41,912 bases of DNA from Gammaproteobacteria bacterium (GTDB taxonomy: Bacteria > Pseudomonadota > Gammaproteobacteria > CAJXQU01). Location of the stretch: the NCBI GenBank assembly GCA_026984775.1, contig JALSRM010000058.1, forward strand, positions 1 through 41,912, in the 5' to 3' direction. Made by a program: the position numbers and the translations under genes. Every line of letters starts with the position of its first letter. Position 1 is the stretch's first letter. A model generated the notes under the pieces. The model was not told the origin of the DNA. It made no database searches and saw only the letters and a program-made list of their open reading frames with translations. Below, one piece after another: positions 7,602 through 15,232 of the stretch.

Positions 7602-8672
7602 TTATTTGGGAAAGAGGGTTTGAAAGTCGATACGCATACCCGTGTAGCCCGGGTCATACCCCGGCAGTTGTGCCAGTTTTTGTTTGAGCACCGGGCTGTT
7701 CAATAGACCTAACATTTGTACGATCCGTACATCCTCGATCAGTTTGACGGGCAGGGCTAGGCAGTAGTGCTCCCACACTTCAGGAATGAAGTCGAGTTGA
7801 AATTGTTCTGCTATCGCTGCGATGCCGAAACCTGCGTCGGCGGCACCACTGGCGATCATTGCGGCTACCGCCATGTGAGTAAACTCTTCGTTTTCATAAC
7901 CATTGATTTGATTGGGTTCAATTTTTTTCTGTTTCAAGAGCTGATCCAGAAGCAGCCGTGTACCAGAGCCTTGTTGGCGGTTGATAAAACGGTGGTTGTC
8001 ATCAGTAAGTGACTGGATGGATCGGATACTTTTCGGGTTTCCCCGTTGGACCATCAAACCCTGGCTCCGTCTCACCAGGGAGAAAATCAGATGCTTTTCC
8101 GGATCAAGAAATACAAGGTAGTTTGATTTCAGCTTGTTACCGAGATCGCCCTCTGGAATGTGAAAACCGGCAATGTCGCAGTCTCCTGCAGCCAGCGCCT
8201 GTAAACTTGTCAAGCTGCCCTGAACTTTCAGGTCAATTCGGCAACCGCCTTGTTGATTCGCCAGGTCACGAAGGGGCCCTAGCGACAGACAATGGCTTGC
8301 CGAAATAGTCAAAGAAGGAGGCTGATCACAGTTCAGGACGGATCCAAGTTCGTGTTTGAAACGGTGGGCATACCTGTCCAGCTCCGGTGACAGTTCCGCC
8401 TGGAGTTGCTGATCTGCATCGAGCAGTTTTTTTCCAAGCAAGGTCAAACTGGCGCCTCGGCCTTGTTGCATGGCGACAAGGGGCCGCCCGAGTCGTTTTT
8501 CCCATTTCATCAACAGTCCCCAGGCATGACGGTAAGAGACGCCGCTCTTTTCTGCGGCCTTTTTAAGTGATCCGTCCGCCTGGATCGATGACAGCAAGCG
8601 GAACAGAAGTGGATCGACGGATTCTTCCTCTGTGTATCGGATCGTCCAGTGCAATGAGAGTTTAATATCCAT
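7602..8672 (-). CDS. ModE-type winged-helix regulator with periplasmic-binding-protein-like sensor domain (TunR-like)
   Basis: 356 residues, no signal peptide. Residues ~20-90 are a ModE-like winged helix: helix-turn-helix SLKKAAEKSGVSYRHAWGLL (35-54), then a wing with GRGASLTLLGKKLL. Residues ~118-345 resemble the PBP-like (solute-binding) domain seen in molybdate/tungstate-responsive regulators, instead of the MOP domains of classical ModE. The sensor has FINRQQGSGTR (229-239), which matches FISRGDDSGTH in the TupA-like protein encoded across the divergent promoter. I infer a cytoplasmic oxyanion sensor, probably for tungstate or molybdate, controlling the porin and binding-protein genes and itself. 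The ligand is not proven; another anion is possible. Confidence 0.78.
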   Translation of the reverse strand: MDIKLSLHWTIRYTEEESVDPLLFRLLSSIQADGSLKKAAEKSGVSYRHAWGLLMKWEKRLGRPLVAMQQGRGASLTLLGKKLLDADQQLQAELSPELDRYAHRFKHELGSVLNCDQPPSLTISASHCLSLGPLRDLANQQGGCRIDLKVQGSLTSLQALAAGDCDIAGFHIPEGDLGNKLKSNYLVFLDPEKHLIFSLVRRSQGLMVQRGNPKSIRSIQSLTDDNHRFINRQQGSGTRLLLDQLLKQKKIEPNQINGYENEEFTHMAVAAMIASGAADAGFGIAAIAEQFQLDFIPEVWEHYCLALPVKLIEDVRIVQMLGLLNSPVLKQKLAQLPGYDPGYTGMRIDFQTLFPK

Positions 8673-8690
8673 TATTATGAAATTAATATC
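8662..8690. promoter_or_regulatory. direct-repeat operator candidate in the divergent intergenic region
   Basis: TTAATATC occurs at 8662-8669 and again at 8683-8690, exactly 21 bp apart (two helical turns), each followed by an AT dinucleotide within two bases. The first copy abuts the start codon of the regulator gene (8670-8672). The spacing and position suit binding by the ModE-like regulator and autoregulation. This is inference from pattern only. Confidence 0.35.
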
Positions 8691-8748
8691 ATATTTACTT
8701 TCAGTATAAGCGCGATAAGATCGTAAATCTCTTTGTTAAAAATATGAA

Positions 8749-8764
8749 TATAATTACATATAAT
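8749..8764 (+). promoter_or_regulatory. tandem -10 hexamers upstream of the porin gene
   Basis: Two perfect TATAAT hexamers lie at 8749-8754 and 8759-8764, 10 bp apart, in an AT-rich tract. No strong -35 is visible, which would suit an activator-dependent promoter. The second lies only 17 bp before the porin start, so the first is the likelier element. Confidence 0.35.
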
Positions 8765-8780
8765 GGTTTGGGGAACCAGG

Positions 8781-10136
8781 ATGGCAAAACGCGCGACTCA
8801 GTTTGTGAAGGTGGGATTGCTACTGATGATGCAGATTTCACCGCCGGTGCATGCATCCGAAGCGGCCTTGCTCAAGCTTCTTGAAGTGCTCCATGCCGAC
8901 GGGACGCTCTCTGATGAAAAGTACATGGCCATTGTCAAGTTGATAAAACCCGCTCAGGAAACAGAATCGTCAAGCCCGCAAACGCGGTCGAAACTACCGG
9001 AGCAGCCAGGAGGGGATGCAATCATGATCTCCAGAGGCAAGTTAGAAATGAGCCCCTCGGAAAGGGACTCCAAAGTCCGTATAGGAGGCCGGATCATGGC
9101 CGATGGTGCGATCTACGACGACGATACAGAACCTTTGGGGAGTGGTGTGGAAATGCGCAGGGCGAGACTGTTCATGCAGGGAACGCTATGGCAGGTCTGG
9201 AATTACAAGCTGCAATATGACTTCACAGGATCGGGGAAGGCGGGTATCAATGATGCGTACCTTCAGTACATCGGTTTACCTGCCGGGCAGATCACCTTGG
9301 GACATTTCAAAGAGCCTTTCAGTCTGCAAAACATGACCAGTTCAAAATATGTTTCGTTCATAGAGCGGGGTTTGCCACATCTTTTCACTCCAGGACGGAG
9401 TCTCGGCATCGCCTATGGTCTGTCTGGCAAGCACTGGAGGGCTAAAGCTGGAATTTTTGCCCAAGGGATTGATACGCCCGGTGATGAGCTTGATCAGAGT
9501 TACGCAATCACCGGACGAATGACCTACGCTCCTGTTTATGAAAAAGATTGGCAGGTATTACATCTTGGGTTAAGCCTTTCTTACCGGCAGTTGGATGAAA
9601 ACAGGACACTCCGTTTCAGGGAACGTCCCGAATCTCATATCACCAATCTCAGACTGGTGGATACCGGTGATATTGATGCCGATTCGCTTTATCGCTATAA
9701 CGTTGAGCTGTTTTGGTCTCACGGGCCCTTTGCGATTCAGGGCGAATACACGAGAGCAGCCGTTGATCGTGCGATTGCCAATCAGCCCGATCCGGTATTT
9801 GCAGGTTATTACGTCGAGGGCTCGTGGTTTCTTACAGGCGAATCGCTACATTATAAGCCGGCCAAGGGTACACTGGGGAAAATAACACCCAAACGGATTT
9901 TGGGTCGAGATGGGTGGGGAGCCTGGCAGATTGCACTGCGCTTCAGCAGTCTTGATCTGACCGATCAAGACGTCCTCGGCGGCAGGGAACAGAATCTGAC
10001 GTTGGGGCTCAACTGGTATACCCATCCCAATCTGCGCTTCATGGCCAACTACATCAAGGTACTGGATGTGGAGGGCGGTCCTCATGCCGGGGATGAGCCA
10101 GCAGCCGTTGCTTTGCGTGCACAAATAGAATTCTAG
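8781..10136 (+). CDS. OprO/OprP-type phosphate-selective porin family protein
   Basis: 451 residues. The start at 8781 follows GGGGA with 6 nt spacing and opens a signal peptide ending VHA-SE (about residue 25). The mature protein begins with a short helical segment (EAALLKLLEVLHADGTLSDE) typical of this family. The beta-barrel domain starts near VRIGGRIMADGAIYDDD and contains MRRARLFMQGTLWQVWNYKLQYDF and GHFKEPFSLQNMTSSKYVSFIERG, hallmarks of PF07396 porins. It ends in ...AQIEF with the terminal Phe used for outer-membrane insertion. These barrels form anion-preferring channels. It is 26 bp upstream of the TupA-like gene and divergent from the ModE/PBP regulator, so an oxyanion uptake role is likely. 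Confidence 0.88.
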   Translation: MAKRATQFVKVGLLLMMQISPPVHASEAALLKLLEVLHADGTLSDEKYMAIVKLIKPAQETESSSPQTRSKLPEQPGGDAIMISRGKLEMSPSERDSKVRIGGRIMADGAIYDDDTEPLGSGVEMRRARLFMQGTLWQVWNYKLQYDFTGSGKAGINDAYLQYIGLPAGQITLGHFKEPFSLQNMTSSKYVSFIERGLPHLFTPGRSLGIAYGLSGKHWRAKAGIFAQGIDTPGDELDQSYAITGRMTYAPVYEKDWQVLHLGLSLSYRQLDENRTLRFRERPESHITNLRLVDTGDIDADSLYRYNVELFWSHGPFAIQGEYTRAAVDRAIANQPDPVFAGYYVEGSWFLTGESLHYKPAKGTLGKITPKRILGRDGWGAWQIALRFSSLDLTDQDVLGGREQNLTLGLNWYTHPNLRFMANYIKVLDVEGGPHAGDEPAAVALRAQIEF

Positions 10137-10162
10137 GAAAACACCGGCCTATGAGGAAAAAC

Positions 10163-11026
10163 ATGAAAGCCTGTTCAGTTAAAAAACTCATACTCTTTTT
10201 TTTATTGTGGCCAATGCTGGCTCCGTCTGTTCATGCGGAACAACGATTACGGATGGCAACCACGACAAGTACCGATAACTCGGGTCTCCTGGCTGTACTC
10301 AACCCAGTGTTTGAAGAACAAAACAAGGTGAAAATTGACGTGATAGCCGTTGGGACGGGAAAAGCCCTGCGGCTGGGCAGAAACGGGGATGTTGATCTGA
10401 TTCTGGTACACGCACCGGCTGCAGAGGAAACGTTTGTCGCCGAGGGGTACGGTGTCGATCGTCATCCCGTCATGCATAATGATTTTGTCCTGATCGGTCC
10501 TGCTGATGACCCCGCCGGAGTAAAAGGCACGGGGGGGCTTTCTGATGTGATGCGAAAGATTGCTCAAAAAAATGCAGTCTTCATCTCGCGAGGGGATGAT
10601 TCCGGCACTCATAAAAAAGAAAAGGTATTATGGAAGTACGCCGGGGTAGAGCCGGAGGGGAACTGGTATTTATCTGTAGGGCAAGGTATGGGTGCGGTGT
10701 TAAAAATCGCGAATGACAAGCAGGCCTATACCCTAACGGATCGGGGAACCTGGCTGGCCTATCGGGATACACTGGATCTTGTAATCGTCTATGAAGGTGA
10801 TCCGGTATTATTCAACCCCTATCACGTGATTGCGATCAATCCGGAACGGCACCCTCATGTGAATCATGTGTTGGCAAAAAAATATATAGACTTCATAACC
10901 GGCGTAAAAGGTCAGGCGATTATCCGCGATTTCACGATAAAGGGTGAGCGACTGTTCCAACCTGATGCCATTTCAGACATTACTCATCGATATAGGGGTT
11001 CCGGTTCCCCTGAAGCCTCTCGATAA
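10163..11026 (+). CDS. TupA-like tungstate/oxyanion ABC substrate-binding protein
   Basis: 287 residues, exported: signal peptide to VHA-EQ (about residue 25). TTTSTDNSGLL (33-43), GTGKAL (65-69 region), MHNDFVLIGP and SRGDDSGTH (142-150) match TupA-family tungstate-binding proteins, where the TTTS and SGT segments contact the anion. The start at 10163 is chosen for GAGG 6 nt upstream; ATG 10151 is the alternative. TupA normally works with permease TupB and ATPase TupC, but none follows. Instead a convergent nuclease gene overlaps its last 47 bp. The C-terminal ~15 residues therefore look like an unconstrained tail. The partner transporter must be encoded elsewhere, or the protein has a non-transport sensing role. 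Confidence 0.85.
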   Translation: MKACSVKKLILFFLLWPMLAPSVHAEQRLRMATTTSTDNSGLLAVLNPVFEEQNKVKIDVIAVGTGKALRLGRNGDVDLILVHAPAAEETFVAEGYGVDRHPVMHNDFVLIGPADDPAGVKGTGGLSDVMRKIAQKNAVFISRGDDSGTHKKEKVLWKYAGVEPEGNWYLSVGQGMGAVLKIANDKQAYTLTDRGTWLAYRDTLDLVIVYEGDPVLFNPYHVIAINPERHPHVNHVLAKKYIDFITGVKGQAIIRDFTIKGERLFQPDAISDITHRYRGSGSPEASR

Positions 11027-11612
11027 TGTCATTGCGGCGTTGCTCTTCAGCATCCGGTGGATCGTCCCGATGCCATTCTTCCAGCAGTTTGCGTTGCCGT
11101 TTGAAGAGTTTGATACCATAGCGATCGCTCATATATAAAACTGCCCGGGCGATATCTCCCCGTACTTCTTCCCGTGGCTCCACCCGACGTTTCTTTCGAT
11201 CGATCTCCACATCACACTGGCCATATTCCCGGCGCTCACCTTTGATGATGCCAAAAGCGTAACTACTTCTGTTGCGGTTGATCTTCTTGCGGGCAGGATA
11301 CAGGTTATGCAAATCGGCCTCGATGAGATTAAAACGCAGACTGTTGCGGCGACAGCTTTTGCGATCACCGCATTTCAGTTCCCGCATGACCCAGCCCATA
11401 GGCAGTACGTGTTCGATGTTGATCGAGCGTGGGTGGTGTGGGCCGAACTGTTGCCCACAATAGAGCGTTTCACCTCCTTCCGAATAGAGTTCTGACCAGA
11501 ATAAATGTCTTGCTTTGTTGTAGTCCTCAATTGGACGATCGGCACTACATCCGACAGTAATAGAAACCAGAAAAGAAAACAGAACGTATTGCCAGAAACG
11601 GATTAAAATCAT
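10980..11612 (-). CDS. endA: endonuclease I (EndA/NucM family), lipoprotein-like
   Basis: 210 residues. Endonuclease I proteins are periplasmic or secreted His-Me finger DNases. INIEHVLPMGWVM carries the catalytic His region, followed by DLHNLYPA and the C-terminal QGNRNPYID, all diagnostic. The start at 11612 (MILIRFW) follows GAGGGA and opens a hydrophobic leader ending VSITVGC, a reasonable lipobox, so the enzyme may be anchored as a lipoprotein. A longer frame to 11687 lacks such support. The 3' end overlaps the convergent tupA-like gene by 47 bp, and the overlapped part encodes the conserved C-terminus here, so this gene owns that segment. Confidence 0.88.
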   Translation of the reverse strand: MILIRFWQYVLFSFLVSITVGCSADRPIEDYNKARHLFWSELYSEGGETLYCGQQFGPHHPRSINIEHVLPMGWVMRELKCGDRKSCRRNSLRFNLIEADLHNLYPARKKINRNRSSYAFGIIKGERREYGQCDVEIDRKKRRVEPREEVRGDIARAVLYMSDRYGIKLFKRQRKLLEEWHRDDPPDAEEQRRNDIIERLQGNRNPYIDE

Positions 11613-11696
11613 TTTCGAACTTCCCTCGAGTACAGGAACCCTAATGTTCTTTCTTGATAAGAAACCACAATAGGGAGTAATCTTCAAGGAAACAGG

Positions 11697-11795
11697 ATGG
11701 AAAACAAGCTGGCTGTCGGGGAGTGTTATTCCATGATAACCTGCATCCGGAGACGTTTACCGGGAGGTGTAAAAGAAGTGAGAGTCAACATTTGA
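11697..11795 (+). CDS. possible 32-aa small protein
   Basis: ATG at 11697 is preceded by AAGGA with a 6-nt spacer. The product starts MENKLAVGECYSMITC and ends in a basic stretch (IRRRLPGG), with two Cys residues. No family is recognised. The stop lies inside a perfect palindrome. It may be a real small ORF, a leader peptide, or chance. Confidence 0.2.
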   Translation: MENKLAVGECYSMITCIRRRLPGGVKEVRVNI

Positions 11796-11804
11796 ACTGT
11801 TGAC
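11784..11804. promoter_or_regulatory. perfect inverted repeat, terminator or operator
   Basis: GTCAACA (11784-11790) and TGTTGAC (11798-11804) are perfect inverted arms around a 7-nt loop, followed by GGGGGTTTG. The arm length and spacing suit a dimeric regulator site. As a terminator it lacks a T run. Confidence 0.35.
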
Positions 11805-11947
11805 GGGGGTTTGATTGAGTTTGGACTTTCGCGAATGAACTGCTATCCAGGAGAATCTGATCACGTTTTTTTTGATCTGGATCATTCCCACTGAATCGAT
11901 CAGAGAATAAGCTGTATTGGCATCCATTCATAAGGAGAAGGCTGATT

Positions 11948-12085
11948 ATGAAACTCTGGTTGGATCTTTTATTTGGCAATCCGGTTGGACTCTTGTCTAT
12001 GATAGTGGTTTTCTCGACGATTATCATTATTGGTTATATGGCCTGGATGTTTGTCAAGAAATCGGGCGAAAAATCACATCAATAA
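11948..12085 (+). CDS. DUF3149 small membrane protein
   Basis: A 45-residue ORF with AAGGAG 10 nt upstream. It begins MKLWLDLLFGNPVGLLS, has one membrane helix (MIVVFSTIIIIGYMAWMF) and a basic tail KKSGEKSHQ. The pattern, with the 'W.DL.F..PVGLLS' opening, matches DUF3149 proteins, tiny inner-membrane proteins of proteobacteria with no known function. It is convergent with the NlpC/P60 gene and overlaps it by 7 bp. The charge pattern suggests the tail is cytoplasmic. Confidence 0.75.
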   Translation: MKLWLDLLFGNPVGLLSMIVVFSTIIIIGYMAWMFVKKSGEKSHQ

Positions 12086-12606
12086 AAGCGACCAACCTTG
12101 ACGATTCGCTTGCTCCAATACGGGTCGTTAAGATCGGAATAGGTGACGTGTTTCCCGGTCGAGGGGGCGTGGATAAATTTTCCGTTTCCGGCATAGAGTC
12201 CTACATGAGATACACCATGCCAGTGCAGTCGGAAGAAGATCACGTCTCCTGGTCTGAGTTCTGCTCGGGACACGGGGCGGGCAATTCTGTATTGCTCTGC
12301 GGCTGTTCTTGGTACCCTGATACCAAGATTTCTGTAGGTGTACTGAACCAGTCCACTGCAATCAAAGCCTGAGGGATTGCTGCCGCCGTAGCGGTAAGGG
12401 ATGCCGATAAACTGTTGCGCAAAATGGATGGCCTCCTGCCCCGGATCAGGTAATGTCTTGTCTTGTTCCGCTATCATCTCTGGAGATTCCACATAAACCG
12501 GTTCTGGTTCATAACTGCCTTCCACGATCGGTGCTGTTGTACCACTGCAACCTGCAAGAACCAGAGTGGCAATGCTTGACAGGAGGGGTTGCGTCTTGAA
12601 TTTCAT
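12079..12606 (-). CDS. NlpC/P60 cysteine peptidase lipoprotein
   Basis: 175 residues. A lipoprotein signal peptide ends LVLAGC with Cys20 as the lipidated residue. After a ~35-residue acidic/Pro linker, the NlpC/P60 domain (~57-175) has nucleophile Cys83 in GFDCSGLVQY, His134 in VSHVGLYAG and His146 in FIHAPS, so the catalytic triad is intact. Family members cut peptide bonds in peptidoglycan stems (gamma-D-Glu-mDAP or related crosslinks). It is 10 bp downstream of the LpxR gene, probably in one operon, pairing an envelope hydrolase with an outer-membrane lipid A modifier. Confidence 0.9.
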   Translation of the reverse strand: MKFKTQPLLSSIATLVLAGCSGTTAPIVEGSYEPEPVYVESPEMIAEQDKTLPDPGQEAIHFAQQFIGIPYRYGGSNPSGFDCSGLVQYTYRNLGIRVPRTAAEQYRIARPVSRAELRPGDVIFFRLHWHGVSHVGLYAGNGKFIHAPSTGKHVTYSDLNDPYWSKRIVKVGRFY

Positions 12607-12616
12607 CGTTCTTTAT

Positions 12617-13660
12617 CTAGAAACTGAATGAGAGACTGATCGAACCGAAATTGTGGCTTTTCTTCTGCCCGAAGAACTCCCTGGTACGGAAGACTTGAGC
12701 ATAGGACAATTTTATTTCACCGAAGATGACACTGGCACCTGCGATGAGATCCCCAACCAGATTCTTTTTATCAATGGAATGACTGCTCGAAAAGGTGTTG
12801 CCATCCAAAAAAATATCCCGTCCAACTATTCTTCCAGTCACAGCAGCAAAAACATGGAAACTGAAATTGTTTTGCGTGGAGAGGCGAGGATCGCTGCTGT
12901 CCACCGGTGCATTGGTGTCGCCACCGGGCTTGATAAGGGATGTGCCGAAATCAGCCGGGATATTCCAACCGATTCTGGCTTCGGCACCGATATTTCCATA
13001 GGTATAGACTGTTCCTAGTGCAAACCCTGCATGGCCGATCAGATCAACCCCCCAGTGGTCGTAGAAATCAGGTGGCCTGAAGCGTCGTTTCTGTTCGTAG
13101 ATAATGGCAAAGGCAGGTTCGTTGTTAAGCTGGTTATCCCAGCCCTTTGCGGTTTTGAACCCACGAAGCCTATGTACAAAGTTCTGGGCCTCTTCCGCCA
13201 ATGATGCAGGGCCAACCATGCCAAGCTGTAATTCGACGGAATCCAGACGGTTTGGGGTTTTGGTATGGAAGGCCGTACCAATATACAGCCATCCGGCATA
13301 AGGGCGATCATTCGGGATCAGTCTGGTTTCCTGAATATCCTGCGGGGTGAAAATTTTCTGCCCTAAGGAGATAACCACGCTTTTCTGGACGTTCTCAGTC
13401 CCTTCACCTTCGTAGATAAAGGGAATCAGGTCATCCCAGAGACTGATCCAGCTGCCAAAACGATCAGCATCCCCGAATTGTTTCAGATCGGGAGAAGCCA
13501 GACTCACTTTGACACCATTGGTGTAATTTTGATCGGTGTCTGCAAACAGATCATTTTCGAAAAACACGGTAGCAGTCCACAGTGGGTGGTCTTCGACCGG
13601 ATTTGCACAAGATAGGCTGGCAAAAACCAGCAACAAAAAAAAGGAGAACAAGCGTACCAT
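12617..13660 (-). CDS. LpxR-like lipid A 3'-O-deacylase (DUF2219)
   Basis: 347 residues. The start at 13660 opens a signal peptide ending SCA-NP (about residue 19); an upstream in-frame ATG (13711) adds a polar extension with no support. The mature N-terminus has VFFENDLFADTDQNYTNG. Its Asn36-Asp37 pair corresponds to the catalytic N-D of Salmonella LpxR. A later AQNFVHRLRG supplies the conserved His. The chain ends SISLSFSF with terminal Phe, as expected for a 12-stranded outer-membrane barrel. LpxR removes the 3'-acyloxyacyl group of lipid A. Assignment to DUF2219/LpxR is firm; activity on this organism's lipid A is inferred. Confidence 0.88.
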   Translation of the reverse strand: MVRLFSFFLLLVFASLSCANPVEDHPLWTATVFFENDLFADTDQNYTNGVKVSLASPDLKQFGDADRFGSWISLWDDLIPFIYEGEGTENVQKSVVISLGQKIFTPQDIQETRLIPNDRPYAGWLYIGTAFHTKTPNRLDSVELQLGMVGPASLAEEAQNFVHRLRGFKTAKGWDNQLNNEPAFAIIYEQKRRFRPPDFYDHWGVDLIGHAGFALGTVYTYGNIGAEARIGWNIPADFGTSLIKPGGDTNAPVDSSDPRLSTQNNFSFHVFAAVTGRIVGRDIFLDGNTFSSSHSIDKKNLVGDLIAGASVIFGEIKLSYAQVFRTREFFGQKKSHNFGSISLSFSF

Positions 13661-13973
13661 TTTGTGTGTTTTCCTGGCCGGAACCTTTATTGAGAAAGAA
13701 ATCACAATCAAAGCTATATTAAAAGTGATAAAATATCAATAACCTGTTGTAAATGATGGAAAAGATCAGTCTTCTCACCAAAGACAGACAGGAGAAGAGG
13801 ATGATCCCTATCATAGGAACAGAGGTGTCTTCGGGATGGGAAGTCTGCGAAAGACGGGGCAAAGGTCTGCCGTTGCCTTAATTATGTCGATATTGGTCTC
13901 AACTGTGAAAACAGTGAACAAGACAACGAGTATTCGTGGAGGTGGGCAGGGGTTTGTGATTGCAAGATCGGGA
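13661..13973. other. intergenic region upstream of lpxR-like gene
   Basis: 313 bp. An AT-rich stretch (~13690-13760) should hold the promoter of the lpxR-like operon. A small hairpin ACTGT-GAAA-ACAGT at 13902-13915 lies 59 bp beyond the cupin stop and may end that transcript. A 42-codon plus-strand frame at 13753-13881 has no Shine-Dalgarno and is not supported. Confidence 0.4.
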
Positions 13974-14279
13974 TCAATCGTAACCATACAACCAGTATGT
14001 CGTCCGGTTATGAATGTTGCGGACGGAGTGAACTATTCCCTTTGGGATAAAGACTTCGTCGCCCGGACTGACGTGAAAAATCTGATCATTCATATGCAGC
14101 TCAAGTTTTCCTTTGACAACGGTCAAGAGCTCGTTACAGTTATGTACAAAATCGTTCCATTCTCGCCCTGGCGGATCACTGAATTCACCACAGGAAAACC
14201 CCCGGCTCCGCCAATCACGTCGGACCTCATCAGGGCTGACAGGTTGTTTGAATTTCTCTTTAATCAGGTATTCAGGCAT
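13974..14279 (-). CDS. small cupin-domain protein
   Basis: 101 residues from ATG 14279. The longer frame to 14351 adds a stretch not seen in this family. It is a single-domain cupin: an N-terminal segment DEVRRDWRSRGFSCGEFSDPPG, then ELLTVVKGKLELHM, FHVSPGDEVFIPKGIVHSVRN and a closing WLYGYD. In canonical cupins motif 1 supplies two His and a Glu to a metal. Here motif 1 has HNCNE, so a partial metal site is possible. The biochemical role is unknown. It stands alone on the minus strand, back to back with the CmoA-like gene. Confidence 0.75.
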   Translation of the reverse strand: MPEYLIKEKFKQPVSPDEVRRDWRSRGFSCGEFSDPPGREWNDFVHNCNELLTVVKGKLELHMNDQIFHVSPGDEVFIPKGIVHSVRNIHNRTTYWLYGYD

Positions 14280-14407
14280 TCTGGATCTTCTTCTGCTAGG
14301 AACGATTTCAAATAGAAATAACTGCTTCAATATCCAGTATAGCGTATCCATAGATACTCATGCCCTAATTGGTGATCTTAAGTTTATTTTAAGAATTCTA
14401 GACTACC

Positions 14408-15226
14408 ATGAAGACCGGTGGAAATAGCTTGGAAACGGATGGTATGACAGCAACCTCGAGTAATAAGGTAAGGTCCTTGGAAAGGAAAGAGGATCTTGAA
14501 CTTCCCAGGGATCAGTTATTTGCAAATGAAAGTTCCCCCGTAACAGATTTCCGGTTTGATCAAGACGTAGCGGAAGTATTTGATGATATGGTCAACCGAT
14601 CAGTGCCCTTGTATGAAGAAATGCAGCGTATGACAGGCGAAATCGCTGCTGATTTTGCAGTGCCAGGTTCAAACCTGGTTGATCTTGGTTGCGCTACAGG
14701 CACAACGCTTTATTATCTTGATCCATTGATTGATCCTGGTGTTCAATTTATTGGTCTGGATAACTCTCGTGAGATGTTGTCAAAAGCCAAGATTAAGATT
14801 GATTCATGTAGATCGGGTAGAAAATTTGAATTAAATGTGGCTGATCTCCATGGAGTATTGAACATAGAAAATGCTTCCGTAGTGGTCATGATCCTCACGC
14901 TACAATTTGTTCGTCCACTTTACAGGGAAAAAGTATTACAGGAAATATACGACGGGTTGCGAGATCATGGTGTCCTTATAATTTTCGAGAAAATTACCAT
15001 TAATGATAGTTTTTTTAATCGATTATTTATTAATTACTATTATGAAATGAAGAAAAGGCAGGGGTATTCGGAAGTTGAAATTTCCCAGAAAAGAGAGGCC
15101 TTGGAAAATGTACTGATCCCGTATCACCCGGAAGAAAATCGTGAATTACTGGTAAATGCTGGATTTAATCATATAGAAGAATGCTTTCGCTGGTATAATT
15201 TCAGTGGCATCGTTGCAGTTAAATAA
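14408..15226 (+). CDS. CmoA-like carboxy-S-adenosyl-methionine synthase family protein
   Basis: 272 residues, Rossmann methyltransferase fold. Similarity to CmoA runs along the whole protein: [23 protein letters not shown] (54-71), [10 protein letters not shown] (91-100), [15 protein letters not shown], and [18 protein letters not shown] (219-236). CmoA makes carboxy-SAM from SAM and prephenate; its carboxylate-binding Arg199 corresponds to Arg229 here. CmoA normally pairs with CmoB for tRNA wobble-U34 modification, but no cmoB is present. The next gene, 6 bp away, encodes an ICMT-family membrane methyltransferase. The N-terminus is ~30 residues longer than in E. coli CmoA; ATG 14444 is an alternative start and neither has a good Shine-Dalgarno. 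The region is AT-richer than its surroundings. It could be genuine CmoA or a paralog with another role. Confidence 0.75.
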   Translation: MKTGGNSLETDGMTATSSNKVRSLERKEDLELPRDQLFANESSPVTDFRFDQDVAEVFDDMVNRSVPLYEEMQRMTGEIAADFAVPGSNLVDLGCATGTTLYYLDPLIDPGVQFIGLDNSREMLSKAKIKIDSCRSGRKFELNVADLHGVLNIENASVVVMILTLQFVRPLYREKVLQEIYDGLRDHGVLIIFEKITINDSFFNRLFINYYYEMKKRQGYSEVEISQKREALENVLIPYHPEENRELLVNAGFNHIEECFRWYNFSGIVAVK

Positions 15227-15232
15227 ATCGAC

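Larger units (their letters stand above)
11613..11947. other. intergenic region between endA and DUF3149 gene
   Basis: 335 bp with no recognised gene family. It holds a possible 32-codon ORF (11697-11795) with a good Shine-Dalgarno, and a perfect 7+7+7 inverted repeat (11784-11804) over that ORF's stop. The last part carries a T-rich run near 11868 and should hold the promoter of the DUF3149 gene. Confidence 0.4.
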
